Assembly (NCBI RefSeq): GCF_000149955.1
Contig: NC_031000.1
Location: 1,377,163-1,441,162, forward strand
Length of the DNA: 64,000 bases
Source of the DNA: Fusarium oxysporum f. sp. lycopersici 4287
Taxonomy: Eukaryota; Ascomycota; Sordariomycetes; Hypocreales; Nectriaceae
Direction: 5' to 3'
This document shows positions 21,356 through 30,648 of the stretch, one piece after another; the first letter of the stretch is position 1, and every line of letters starts with the position of its first letter. The position numbers and the translations under genes are program-made. A model generated the notes under the pieces. The model did no database searches and was not told the DNA's origin. It saw nothing but the letters and a program-made list of their open reading frames with translations.

Positions 21356-21589
21356 TGTTTGAGGATCACCGCTGAATGTCGTTCTTCGGTGAGCGCACTG
21401 TGATCCAGCCTTCGCGTCCTGACGCGACGGCGTTAAAAAGCAAGACAGTGTGTTTTCATCGACTCGTAGGTTGAAATCAAGACTAGACGCACTGTGCTTA
21501 GTCATTTTTACGGGACCCGTGAAATTAATAGAATCACGGGTACCCGTGAACCTATTGGCTCCCACCTAGGTGCCCATGTATTGGCCGCC
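20729..21589 (-). mobile_element. Second MULE, 5' fragment truncated at the first MULE
   Basis: Minus-strand element whose outer end (21563-21589) repeats the first 27 bases of the other MULE's terminal repeat, including most of the palindrome, and then diverges. Its body stops exactly at the outer boundary of the intact MULE (20728/20729). The missing 3' part is not found on the far side (before 17749), so this is not a simple nested insertion. Confidence 0.7.
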
Positions 21590-22124
21590 CTGAGCTTTCC
21601 TTGCCAAGGACTGCATCCATTTCTTCTAAGCCAGGCTCATAATGCAATTGCAATTTCCGACCGAAGGTTTAATTGGGAATCTCTAGGATCATGGATGATG
21701 TCACCGAGCTATCCTGCACTCTTGTTCTTATATTTAAAATGGTAAGAAATGCCGGGTAGAACAAGTGCTCTTCGTATGCACGGGCCAAAAACCCGGGCTC
21801 ACCCCGCATGAGTCAACGGGTACTGCTTGCAAAGTTCGACTGTACCAGTTTCTACTAGGCTTGTAATTGTCCAAGCCTCTATGGCCATGACGCGCGGTGA
21901 TCTCCTGCGCCTACCAATGTCTTGGCGGTGACAGTATGCGACGCTAGGCTACTCTAACAGCATTAACGGCCGTCGCAATCAAATATTAAATTGCATATAA
22001 TGGCAGCTGCTTTTTTAGGAGATACTTAATATTCAACTCCCCAGTTCCTTAGCTGCTCATCATAAAACCCACGCACACACTCCTTCAGCCTCTTTCCGTA
22101 CCTATTTTGATCCAATCACTCACA
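21590..22124. other. Intergenic region, carbonic anhydrase promoter
   Basis: No gene seen. Positions 22035-22124 form a CT/CA-rich leader before the ATG at 22125. The first 60 bases may hold a displaced piece of the gene cut at 17748. Confidence 0.4.
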
Positions 22125-23007
22125 ATGCGTGTCTCTCAACTTCTCGCGGCGGCGACCTATGTCACTAGTGTCTTGTCCTGCGCAAAGCATGACAATCACT
22201 ACTCGCTCAAGAGCAGGAAGCGACACATCGATCCTCGTGCCGAACCTGGCACCACTGACTGGGTTTACGAAGCGTCCTACAATTGGGGTCGCATCAACCC
22301 TGGTAAGGATTTGTTCTTGAGCAATCTCAAGCATCGCGCTAATCCTGTAATATCAAGACTACCATCTCTGCCAAACCGGAACGCAGCAGTCACCCATTCC
22401 ACTGGCCCTCAAGCAAGGCCTGTCCCTGGAACATCTCATCAAGGAATGGAATTATCCCAATGAGGTTACCGTTAACTTCTTCAACTGGGGATACGGTCCG
22501 GCGTTTACTGTCCAAACTGAAGACGGCATTTGGACTCGGAACCCTTCTTTCAGTTTTGATAATGAGACCGTCTATCTCAAGGGCTGGCATATCCATGCTC
22601 CCGCCGACCACACCGTCGAGCGTCACCGCTCTAGGGCCGAGCTGCATCTCGTCCATGTGAATGCCCAGGGCAAGGAGCGCGCCGTGCTTGCGATTCGCCT
22701 AGACCCGGGAAACAAGGAGAACAAATTCCTGGGACAGCTTCCAACTATGATTGGATTCAATGAAACCGACGTCACTCAGGAGACTACACTGAACCACAAT
22801 TTGCTTCTCGACAGCGTACAGTACTTTGACGAGTTCTGGACTTACGTGGGAAGCTTGACTAGCCCCCCCTGTACTGAGGGCATCCGGTTTTTCGTCGCCA
22901 GGCAGATCTTGTTCACAAGTGTTCAGCAGATGAGAGACATTCTTGGAGCCTCGACTTACAGTGCACGTGAAGAGCAGCTGGTTTGGCGCCATCGTATCAA
23001 CGTATAA
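22125..23007 (+). CDS. Secreted alpha-carbonic anhydrase
   Basis: Exons 22125-22302 and 22358-23007, joined by a 55-nt intron (GTAAGG ... TCAAG, branch GCTAAT), encode 275 residues. The N terminus MRVSQLLAAATYVTSVLSC is a signal peptide. The alpha-class fold is marked by YNWG (about residue 50), QQSPI (about 72), the zinc ligands HIH in KGWHIHAPADH and the third His in AELHLVHVN, and later VGSLTSPPCTEG and WRH near the end. All three zinc histidines are present, so CO2 hydration activity is expected outside the cell or in the secretory path. The frame is clean and the length is normal for fungal alpha-CAs. It sits alone between MULE and Copia debris. Confidence 0.9.
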
Positions 23008-23241
23008 TAGTCCTGCCATGGGTCTTGCCCATCACTACGGAAGTAGGAGTAGAAGAGGTCGTTGCATTTATATTATTTCAAATTTTAGACGTTGGACAGG
23101 AACATTGATAAGTTAGAATAAAGGTGAGGTTATTATGTTACGATGTTTTAAATTGCGACAAAGGTGTTTTTTATTGTCGATCATGCAGTCGAAAGGAAGC
23201 TTCTTTTGATCTTGCGGAATGTATATCTCCATAGTCAATTG
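23008..23241. other. 3' flank of carbonic anhydrase
   Basis: AT-rich, no gene. Confidence 0.4.
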
Positions 23242-23447
23242 TGTCGCCTTTCATGTCGTCTTATGCCAAGGGCAAGGATCACGACCATCATGAATAACTT
23301 CACGGTTGCAATGAACTCTAAATCACAGGAAGCATCCTGCTGCCTAGGCGATCGCAGACTGAACATGAGTATAAGAGACCAACTCTCATCACTCCTTTAG
23401 ATAGAAAATCAAGTGCTCATTTGATCTTGGCTATCCATCCGTGCATG
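23242..23447 (+). repeat. Diverged Copia 5' LTR (family L2)
   Basis: Begins TGTCGCC and ends TGCGATA just before a primer-binding site TTATGAACCCGG (23449-23460). The terminal CA has become TA, a RIP-type change. It precedes a gag start 73 bases on. The boundaries come from comparison with the LTRs at 12056 and 36223, whose middle parts match only weakly. Confidence 0.5.
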
Positions 23448-23517
23448 CGATAGTTATGAACCCGGTTTGCCCGGATCTCTTTATCTTATCGGCTTCTACT
23501 GCAGCAAGTCGCCCGCG

Positions 23518-23797
23518 ATGGATCCTATAGATCTGAGCCCTTCCCGGGTCAACCTTAACGGCCCCGGTGATTAGAAACAGTGGATTAGTATTATCGACAA
23601 GGTTGCTACAGCCCAGGACGTCTGGGAATACATCGATCCCTCCAACGCGGAGAAGCCCGCTCTATCCAAGCCGGAAGAGCCCACAGTTCAAATGATCAGG
23701 CCGACGGCATCTGATCTGACAGACCTCACTGCAGAGGAGTTCCGCAGACTTGAATTCCTCCACACGCAGTATCGGACTAAGGTCCAAACCCACAGGG
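23518..23797 (+). pseudogene. Copia gag fragment with RIP-like stop
   Basis: From the ATG at 23518 or thereabouts the frame reads MDPIDLSPSRVNLNGPGD, a TAG stop, then KQWISIIDKVATAQDVWEYI and DPSNAEKPALSKPEEP. This is the Copia gag N terminus, where the stop replaces an expected Trp (TGG to TAG). The frame then runs through EEFRRLEFLHTQYRTK until it is cut at 23798 by an L1 LTR. It is related to the gag at 12585 but distinct from it. Confidence 0.7.
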
Positions 23798-23986
23798 TGT
23801 TGGAAAATCCGGGAATCCTCCTTCCCTTCAGGGTTCAGACTAACAGTCTGAAAGTCCTAGAATTAGAGTTCAAAGTCCTAGATGAAATCATTTAGAGATA
23901 TAAACCCGAGAAGAATTCTCATCTCAACAATGAACAATCAAGTTTTACAAAATATATTTTCACCCAGCACTACTGCGCAATATAAA
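23798..23986 (+). repeat. LTR (family L1) joined to transporter fragment
   Basis: Starts TGTTGGAAAATCC inside the gag fragment and matches the other L1 LTRs up to GCGCAATATAAA. The final CAACA is lost and the sequence passes directly into an MFS transporter gene on the opposite strand. No 5-bp duplication can be found, so the right side was deleted or recombined. Confidence 0.75.
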
Positions 23987-24706
23987 TTACACCCACGCCA
24001 GCGATAATTCTAACCAAGAGCAGCTCCAACCAAGTCTGTGCAAATGCAGAACCAATAGAACTTGCGATAATTAAGATGGCAGAAACGGTGAGTGCTCCTC
24101 GACGACCCATACAGATGTTGATTGGAAGAGCCATTGGTGAACCAAGCAAGGCTGCCGTGAAATATGGCATTGCATTCATGGCTCCAGAGCTCCAAGTCAT
24201 GGCATTGATAGGAAGTTGTAGGGGGTTTCTTGAGGGGTCCATCGCGTAGATGTCGGCGGCGTTGATCGAGGCTTGGACGTGTCCTTGGAGAAACGCTGCC
24301 AGGGAGTGATGATGATAGTAGGCATTCCAGGCTGAGAAAAGACCCGCTCCCTTTCATCCAGGATACACTTTTTCTCATCATCTTTGAGCGGGAATGGCAT
24401 CGAGCTGTGGAAGATTCATTCTCGAGGACGACGTAGTATGAGATGTTCTGGGCGATACTAAAGGCTCGCTCGAGTTCGTCAACGTTTACGGTGGGAAGAT
24501 GCTCTACCAGATGGGAGAGAGCTTCTCTGATCTCGGTCGGTGAGGTATTGTCACCTTTTGCGAAGTCAGCCTGGGAATTGCTGGATCAGTTATCCCCCAA
24601 ACTTACTGAGTACGCTTGGATCACGCTTCCTGATCTGATCGCGCGTCCAATTATTCCAGTAATTGTTGAGCTTCTCAACGAAAGAAGAAATCGTTATGCC
24701 TAACAT
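23987..24706 (-). pseudogene. MFS sugar transporter, 5' part, frameshifted
   Basis: On the minus strand the start is MLGITISSFVEKLNNYW. An intron follows (GTAAGTTTGG ... CCCAG), then ADFAKGDNTSPTEIREAL and ALSHLVEHLPTVNVDELERA. In other frames come PLKDDEKKCILDERERVF and then transporter sequence: INAADIYAMDPSRNPLQLP, a first loop, NICMGRRGALTVSAI (the GR[RK] signature after helix 2) and WLELLLVRIIAGVGV. At least two single-base frame changes are needed (near 24385 and 24310), and the gene stops at the LTR junction after about three membrane helices. It is dead. Confidence 0.75.
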
Positions 24707-25726
24707 GATGGAGATTGGTGAGTCAAATGTTAGAAACTATGATTGAAAGAACGATGGTTGATTGCCCAAGGGACACTTCTGGAGCATGCAGCTAGCTGCA
24801 TGCATATTTAACAAAATGCTGTCCGCCTGATCGCCTCGTCGCCAGTTTGAAGAAATGAGTCGTTGAGGCATTGCTTACGCCTTGGTGAACAACATCGCGA
24901 GCCTTACCTGGTGAATGAGCCTGCAGGTTCACCGCTCAGGTCGAAAATAACAATTGCACTTTGAATACGAAGCGGGATCCTTATCCAGCTAAACTTAATG
25001 CACGGTTAGTCCATGATAGCGTCCGGGCAAAATGACAATCCTCCGTTGGCTGACGCACTGTCACTGGATCGTGCAGATCCTTGTCTGACCTTCTTCACCG
25101 AGTTAGGCTGAAACGCATTACTTAGGACTATTTAGCACTATACTGAGACTGAGGTTCTGGGACATTACCCTGATGGTATCTAGTCGCCAAACAGTCGACC
25201 CTAGATCGAGGACGCGGTGTACAAAGGGTTTAGCAAATGCAATGACTTGACTCAAGATCACCCCAACCAATTCTACAAGACCTGGGCCCATTACGTATGA
25301 TTGGGTCGGACCCTGACTCACGCCAGTGTTTCATAGTACGCCATTGGCTTATTTTGGTCTTACACAGCGTCTAAGCCTTGTTTCCGCCCCCCCCCCCCCC
25401 CCCCACACTGGGTCCTAGAAGCCATGACGATCTTCCTTTTTGTGGGGTAGCAGAGCCTCAATGGCCAATGTTGTCTTCGCCCCCAAAATCCTCTCTGAAC
25501 TGTACCCGATTACCAACTTTCTCTCAATTAAACGAACATACTAGAAAAGAACTCTCAGCCGGCACGCGATTGAGCTTCAGCTCTCGAAATCAACTCCAAA
25601 CAAAAAATCGGAAAGCAGACTTCAGATGGTATACGATATATCTTCACAATTGCCTAAGACAAGCTTTTCCCTTCCTACAATAGTCTTTGGAGAAGGCTCC
25701 GGCAGAAACCATCCCACGGAACTACC
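24707..25726. other. Intergenic region with C18 homopolymer
   Basis: No gene recognised over about 1 kb. A run of 18 Cs lies at 25387-25404 and may mark a sequencing-difficult spot. The part from 25440 to 25726 should hold the promoter of the next gene. Confidence 0.4.
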
Positions 25727-26352
25727 ATGAGTCCGCTGGAGTGTATCGGCGGCGTAATAGCCATTGCTCAAGCGGTTGTTGGGACTTGTAAAGCCATCGA
25801 CATATGCTTGACTCCCATCAAGGATTCACACGAGACACTCGACCGATGGAACCACACAAGCAGGACACTTGGACAAATATCCCAGCAATTCGAAGCCGTC
25901 CTTCGAGAAAGAAAGGCTAGATGTCCTAACGAAGAATCTCTAGAAGGAACACACTACGGAGTGATCAGCGCACACCTCGATCGATTCAACACTGATCTCC
26001 AGAAGCTGGAAAGAAACATCACAAAGGCAAATCTCGCAAAGGGATCCGGGATAAAGTCATCGTTCAGGAATAAAATCAAACTTGCTTTTGTGATGGATTG
26101 GAGGGAGAACGACCAGCTCTTCCAGTGGATGGACCGCCATGTCAGACTACTGTCGGTTAACAGGGGCTTGATAAAAGGGTAAGGACACAACGATCAACAA
26201 TGCTTCTCGATCTGGTCTAACATATCAGCAGAGTCAATGATGATAACATCCACGACATTCAACGAGCCTTGGGAACTGGACACGCCAGTTGGAAAGCCAG
26301 CCCCGAACCCGATGTTGAAATGAGAAGATGCTTGTTGCTTAATTCACCCTAA
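25727..26352 (+). CDS. Helo-like N-terminal domain protein (short, NLR-like)
   Basis: Exons 25727-26178 and 26232-26352 (53-nt intron, GTAAGG ... CAGCAG) give an intact 190-residue protein. The start MSPLECIGGVIAIAQAVVGT followed by amphipathic helices (RTLGQISQQFEAVLRE, LDRFNTDLQKLERNI) is the pattern of the Helo-like N-terminal domains that precede NACHT or NB-ARC modules in fungal NLR proteins. Those domains can form membrane-acting assemblies in cell-death signalling. Here no nucleotide-binding module follows. The second exon ends in a short Pro/Asp-rich tail, so this may be a free-standing effector-like protein or the stump of a larger gene. Its stop overlaps the stop of the opposite-strand gene by 9 bases. 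Confidence 0.6.
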
Positions 26353-27273
26353 AAGTGCAGCAGGGGAACCACTGTTTATGTACAGGCACGATCTCTTGTA
26401 GAATGTTCCTCCTTCTTCCACACCTTGCCACCGCCTTGGTCGCCTCACACTTCTGATCTCCAACACGTCCCCGCAATAGTCGGCGTCGCCCACGAGCTGC
26501 ATTACCTCATTCAGTGTAAGCTCATGGTGTACCCCAGAGATGGCCAGCGAGGCGGCCCCTGGTGCAGACTCTGAAGCAATGGATTCATTCACCAAGGAAT
26601 CAAACACTCCAGGGCGAAACAGGGAAAAAGCCCGGTTTGTGGTCTTGAGTTGAGATATTTCAGGCTGTTATGAGTTAGTCAAAGGTTTTGAGGCGAAAAC
26701 AATCTTACGGGCCTCAAGATAGCCGGGAACGACGCGGCTTCCAGTAGCAATAGTGTCCATTTCGATGCAGAGTTCTGCCAAAGCGTCGGGGACATCCGGG
26801 TTATCCAGGTTGAGTATCTTCCGATCAACCCCAGTTGGATAAAGGCCAAGGGAGGAAAACATTTTGCTAGGAGAGGAGTTGTGTGATGCATGGCTGCTCT
26901 GATAGGACAGTGATGAGGTGTCAGATTCACGTAAAGATGGTGCAGTTCCTCGGTTGGGTTGAGTTGGCGTTTCGTCGTTTTCGTTGTCGTCATCGTGGGG
27001 TGCATGTGCTCCCGATGCGGAATCCCTTATGAGCCTCCGTCTCTTTTTCGAAGGCGTAGCGGGTTGCATCTTGGATACTGAATTGGTCTCTAGTGAGGCG
27101 TCTTGAGCCCAGCTATTCTGGGAGGTTGGCGACGAAAGGTGAGTACGCGAGCCTGCACCAGGACGATTTCTACTTTGCGCATGCTCTTGAGACGTAGAAT
27201 GCGTATCAGTGGACAACAAGTCGTTAGGTACGCTGTCAAGCCAAGAAAGAACGCGACGATTAGAGTTTCTCAT
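26344..27273 (-). CDS. Hypothetical protein resembling fungal PD-(D/E)XK-type family N terminus
   Basis: The minus-strand frame starts MRNSNRRVLSWLDSVPND at 27273. It continues through a Ser/Pro-rich region, KKRRRLIRDSASG, a low-complexity acidic stretch (DDDNENDETP), SYQSSHASHNSSPSKMFSSL and then VPGYLEARKIV. This order (WL..IP, KKRRR, SYQS, SSP-K, I.P..L) recalls N termini of fungus-specific PD-(D/E)XK nuclease-like proteins common near transposons. A second frame (26607-26344) seems to continue it, but the joining intron is not resolved and the nuclease core motifs are not visible. It may be truncated. The family assignment is tentative. Confidence 0.4.
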
Positions 27274-27351
27274 GGGGCAGTCGCGAAAACTATGCCAAAG
27301 TTGCGTGGCGATAGCTGGGGGGGGATACGATAATGCAGTGATGAGGAGATT

Positions 27352-27596
27352 TGCTGAATAGTGTCAAAAGGAAGCTCATGGAAGTAGCTTGAAAGGCTGA
27401 TAAATATTGTCATCAAAGATGACTCTTGCCACCTATTACCACAGGCTTAGCAAGCAGCTTCCAGTTGATTCCATATAGCACAGAAAAGACATATAGAGCT
27501 TGCTTTAAACCTCAAGCAGCAAGCGGTACACAGCAATTACACACACAAGAAGACGAATAGCACACAATTCACCCCAATATTTGACACCTATTCTAT
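27352..27596 (+). repeat. LTR (family L3), solo copy
   Basis: About 245 bp from TGCTGAATAGTGTCAAAAGG to CAATATTTGACA. It is the inverted counterpart of the LTR at 35983-36217 (aligned over its whole length with few differences). No internal Copia sequence adjoins it and no 5-bp duplication was found. Confidence 0.75.
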
Positions 27597-28130
27597 CTTA
27601 TCTCACAGGTAACAGCTAGATTGCATGTCACTGTTTTATCAGGCACACAAAACACATTTCTCCCCAAGATGCAATGCGGCGCAAACACACAGATACAACA
27701 ATAGCACATGTTACTTGGCAGCGTTGCGGGCGGATCGCTTTGCTGTTACGCCCGTCGAGACGAGTAAAAGAGAGAAAATGATTCATGGAACAACTAACTA
27801 GCCCCTAGTTACTCAGGTTAAGCTAACTAACTAAAATTAACTAGTAGTTAGGCCTAGTTAGTTAGCTTTTAAAATTAACTAACTACTAACTAACTAATCC
27901 TAACTACTAGTTAAATTTGTTTTATTAACTAACTGTCAAATTAGATGTGCGTGTATTGATTGTGTTGTTTTTATAACTGACTCGTTTAAGGGGTCTGTCT
28001 TTTATGACTTTCCTAATTGGGCCTAGTATTCGCAGAGGTTAACCGATAGATCATGTGACCTTCCGTGTGATCACATCTAGAGGCCGTCACATTTGACACT
28101 AACAAAAAAAGTCCTAATTAGTATTAACTA
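27597..28130. other. Intergenic region, TAACTAA-rich island (left part)
   Basis: No gene. Positions about 27795-27930 and 28118-28132 are built from CTAACTAA / TTAGTTAG words. The pogo element at 28131 inserted into this island, whose other half lies at 29993-30110. Confidence 0.5.
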
Positions 28131-29990
28131 ACGTGTATGATAAGCGAGTGGGCCAGACAAGCGAGTGGGCCAGAAATCTTACCCTTCAAACGATAAACTA
28201 TCATAAAAACATAATAAACTATCTAATCAATCAAAACTACTCATTATTCTCTTCCCTAGATATCTCAGTTACTACCTGACAGGTTCTTGCATTATGCCCA
28301 GTCTTGCCGCATATTCCACAATGCCTTTCCCTCGGTCGCGCCGAACTTCCCTGACCACCACTTCTCGACGATTCGGCCACTACCTGCGTATTAACATCTA
28401 TCTGATCAATTAGCTCCTGACCTCCCCCTACTGTTAGTACCCCTCCTTTCTGTAATCGGGTTCTTTTTGCCCTGCGGCGTCGGCTTAGTGCCTCATTTGC
28501 CTGTCGAAGTTCTCGGTTCTCTGCAGATAATAAGGTAACCTTGTGATATATTCTGGTTGCTGCCTTTGCAAGAGACTTTGAAGCCTCTATAATTGACTCT
28601 GGGGAGCTACTTTTATGTCCTCTGATTCGCCTTTCGAGGTATTCAGATTGAGACTTTACCTCGCGGACTGTATTTGGGGTCTTTGGAACCCAAGAGGTGG
28701 ATGCGCTAGCCTCCTCCTCAATAGGTGTTGGAGTCCGTAGCTTTACATCAAGTTTTGAGATCACATTTTCTGGGTTAAGAGGAACAAGCCCGGCTCCTCT
28801 AAACCTCCCTTTGATATTGCTCTCCGTCATAGTGGCTTGAAAGGCGGCATAAAAGGCCGGGAGGAACTCGGTCTTCGAAATATAGGTTATAGAGCTTTTC
28901 ATCATATGCTCTATTTCTCGACTATAAGCCCTCTTAAGGGGCCCAAAGCACCCGACGTCAAGAGGCTGAAGTAGATGAGACGCATGAGCCGGCATACAAA
29001 GCGTAATAATATTGTTCTCCTTGCAATATAGCTCAAAATCGACGGAATGGTGACTTTCGTGGCCATCGAGGATCAGAAGACGATAGGTACCAATTGTTCG
29101 CTTTGATGAACATCGGTTAAAGTGTTTTAGCCACTCGAGACCAGTCCCGTTATCTGTCCAGCCATTTTGGGTCGTGGCGATGGCCCAATCGCCCGGAATG
29201 TTGCATTCTTGATACCAATTCTGAAGGTGATTTTGGCCCGCAACCACGATGAACGGCTCGATCGCCCAGCCTGCTGCATTGATCGCTTGGATCACTGTAA
29301 CCCATTCTCGGTTTCCAGGCTGTAATGTTTTAGGCCGTCCATGCCTCTCTATACATGTAATGACCATACTGGTTGAGAAAACGCCCATCATAAAGCCGGT
29401 CTCATCAAAGTTCCAGATATCATCTAAGTGGATACCATACTTCGCGATCGTGTTCTGTACGAGCCTAAACCAGTTGCGAATAATAGTCGGATCTTCACAT
29501 TTGGCCCTCTGATAGTCATATCTCCGCTGAAAACGTATCCTGAGTAGTGGCTGTCGCTTGACGAAATTCATAGCCCAGCGCGCGCCGACGCGTGGCGCGT
29601 CGCGGTCATCAAGCAGTCGATTAGCCATTTCTTCAACACCACGCAGTCGCGGGGGATATCCTCGCGAATCTAGGTCGATAATGAACTCAAGAAGAGTATC
29701 TTCTTCTAGTTCAGATAGCTTCCGTGAGTTAGGCATAGTATCGCGTCGAGATTGAACCCCTTGCTGGCGGCGACGTAAGGTATTACGATTGACTGTGTAG
29801 ATTTCTGCGGCGCGTCGGATACTTAGTTTTGGATTATCTTGAAGGGCCTGAAGTGCAAGATTAAGATTAGCCTCGTAGTTTGGTTGTGACATATTAGATT
29901 GTTGAGAACTAACTGGTAAAGTAGAGAAGATGGAAGGTGAGGGATTTTTGGCCCACTCGCTTGTCTGGCCCACTCGCTTATCATACACGT
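28131..29990 (-). mobile_element. Fot/pogo-type transposon A, intact, 1,860 bp
   Basis: Bounded by TA dinucleotides (28129-28130 and 29991-29992), the pogo/Tc1 target. Terminal inverted repeats of 42 bp have the structure ACGTG, 8 bases, GCGAGTGGGCCA, GACAA, GCGAGTGGGCCA, so the same 12-mer occurs twice in each end. Left and right repeats are identical. Length and layout equal those of element B at 36459-38318, base for base. Confidence 0.9.
28237..29892 (-). CDS. Pogo-type (Fot-like) transposase A
   Basis: Intact 551-residue protein starting MSQPNYEANLNLALQAL. The open frame extends a little further into the terminal repeat, but this Met matches the start of paralogue B. An N-terminal helix-turn-helix (PKLSIRRAAEIYTVNRNTL, about residues 20-38) and a CENP-B-like second DNA-binding unit lead to the DDE core: IWNFDETGF (about residue 168), LLILDGHESHH (about 273) and LQPLDVGCFGPLK (about 313). 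Coiled-coil-prone sequence follows, and a CCHC knuckle (CGICGKTGHNARTC) closes the C terminus. All catalytic acids are present, so activity is plausible. It lies next to, and divergent from, the transcription factor gene. Confidence 0.92.
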   Translation of the reverse strand: MSQPNYEANLNLALQALQDNPKLSIRRAAEIYTVNRNTLRRRQQGVQSRRDTMPNSRKLSELEEDTLLEFIIDLDSRGYPPRLRGVEEMANRLLDDRDAPRVGARWAMNFVKRQPLLRIRFQRRYDYQRAKCEDPTIIRNWFRLVQNTIAKYGIHLDDIWNFDETGFMMGVFSTSMVITCIERHGRPKTLQPGNREWVTVIQAINAAGWAIEPFIVVAGQNHLQNWYQECNIPGDWAIATTQNGWTDNGTGLEWLKHFNRCSSKRTIGTYRLLILDGHESHHSVDFELYCKENNIITLCMPAHASHLLQPLDVGCFGPLKRAYSREIEHMMKSSITYISKTEFLPAFYAAFQATMTESNIKGRFRGAGLVPLNPENVISKLDVKLRTPTPIEEEASASTSWVPKTPNTVREVKSQSEYLERRIRGHKSSSPESIIEASKSLAKAATRIYHKVTLLSAENRELRQANEALSRRRRAKRTRLQKGGVLTVGGGQELIDQIDVNTQVVAESSRSGGQGSSARPRERHCGICGKTGHNARTCQVVTEISREENNE

Positions 29991-29992
29991 TA

Positions 29993-30115
29993 ACTAATTT
30001 TATTTTTTAAAAAAACTAACTCTTAACTAAAAATCCCTAGTTAATTAGTAACTAAAACTAGGCTAGCTAGTAGTTAGTAAGTAGTTCGTTAGAAAACTAG
30101 TAGTTTTTTTTTGCA
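29993..30115. repeat. TAACTAA-rich island (right part)
   Basis: AT-rich stretch of CTAACTAA, TTAGTTA and CTAGTAGTTAG words, continuous with the left part at 27795-28130 if the pogo element is removed. It could be the body of a small inverted-repeat element or simple-sequence drift. Confidence 0.5.
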
Positions 30116-30648
30116 GCCCTGCCTGCCATGCTGTGTTGCCTTGGCTTGGGCTTTGAGCTTGAGAGTCCTTCACAGAATGTCAATTCCAGGGTCCCCCCTG
30201 GCCCGCGTTAGCTTTCCTCTATCCTGCCCTGCCGCGCCTTGTCTCAGTAAGCCTTGACAAGAGTGACACCAGGCCAAAGGGGGGAGTACCTTTACAGTAT
30301 GAGGAAGATCACGATGCTTGGCAGAGCCCATACAAGAGACCAGACCACGAGCTAAGCCGAACGAGCCGCAACAGCTACGCGTTCTTGCATCATTTCAGCC
30401 TCCGCAACGGTTCCACACTCTTTTCCGCCAACTCCTTCGCCCCAGCCGGGGCGCAGACTGTCCCCAGCTCCAGTGCGGGGAGCCACTGACTACATACGTA
30501 CCCGTTGCTTGCTTCTCCATAAACTCACCGGACGACTTCAGGTCACCTCAACCTCAACCTCAACGCTCTTACACTGCAACTTTTTAAACTGCACAACAGC
30601 TGTACCAGCGAACCTCTTATTTATAAAGGCTTTGTTTTGCCCAGTCGG
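30116..30648 (+). promoter_or_regulatory. Presumed promoter and leader of transcription factor gene
   Basis: Contains pyrimidine-rich tracts (about 30395-30430), a CCTCAA triplet-like repeat (30546-30563) and TTATTTATAAAGG at 30617-30629, a TATA-like match close to the ATG at 30649. The real transcription start is not known. Confidence 0.35.
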
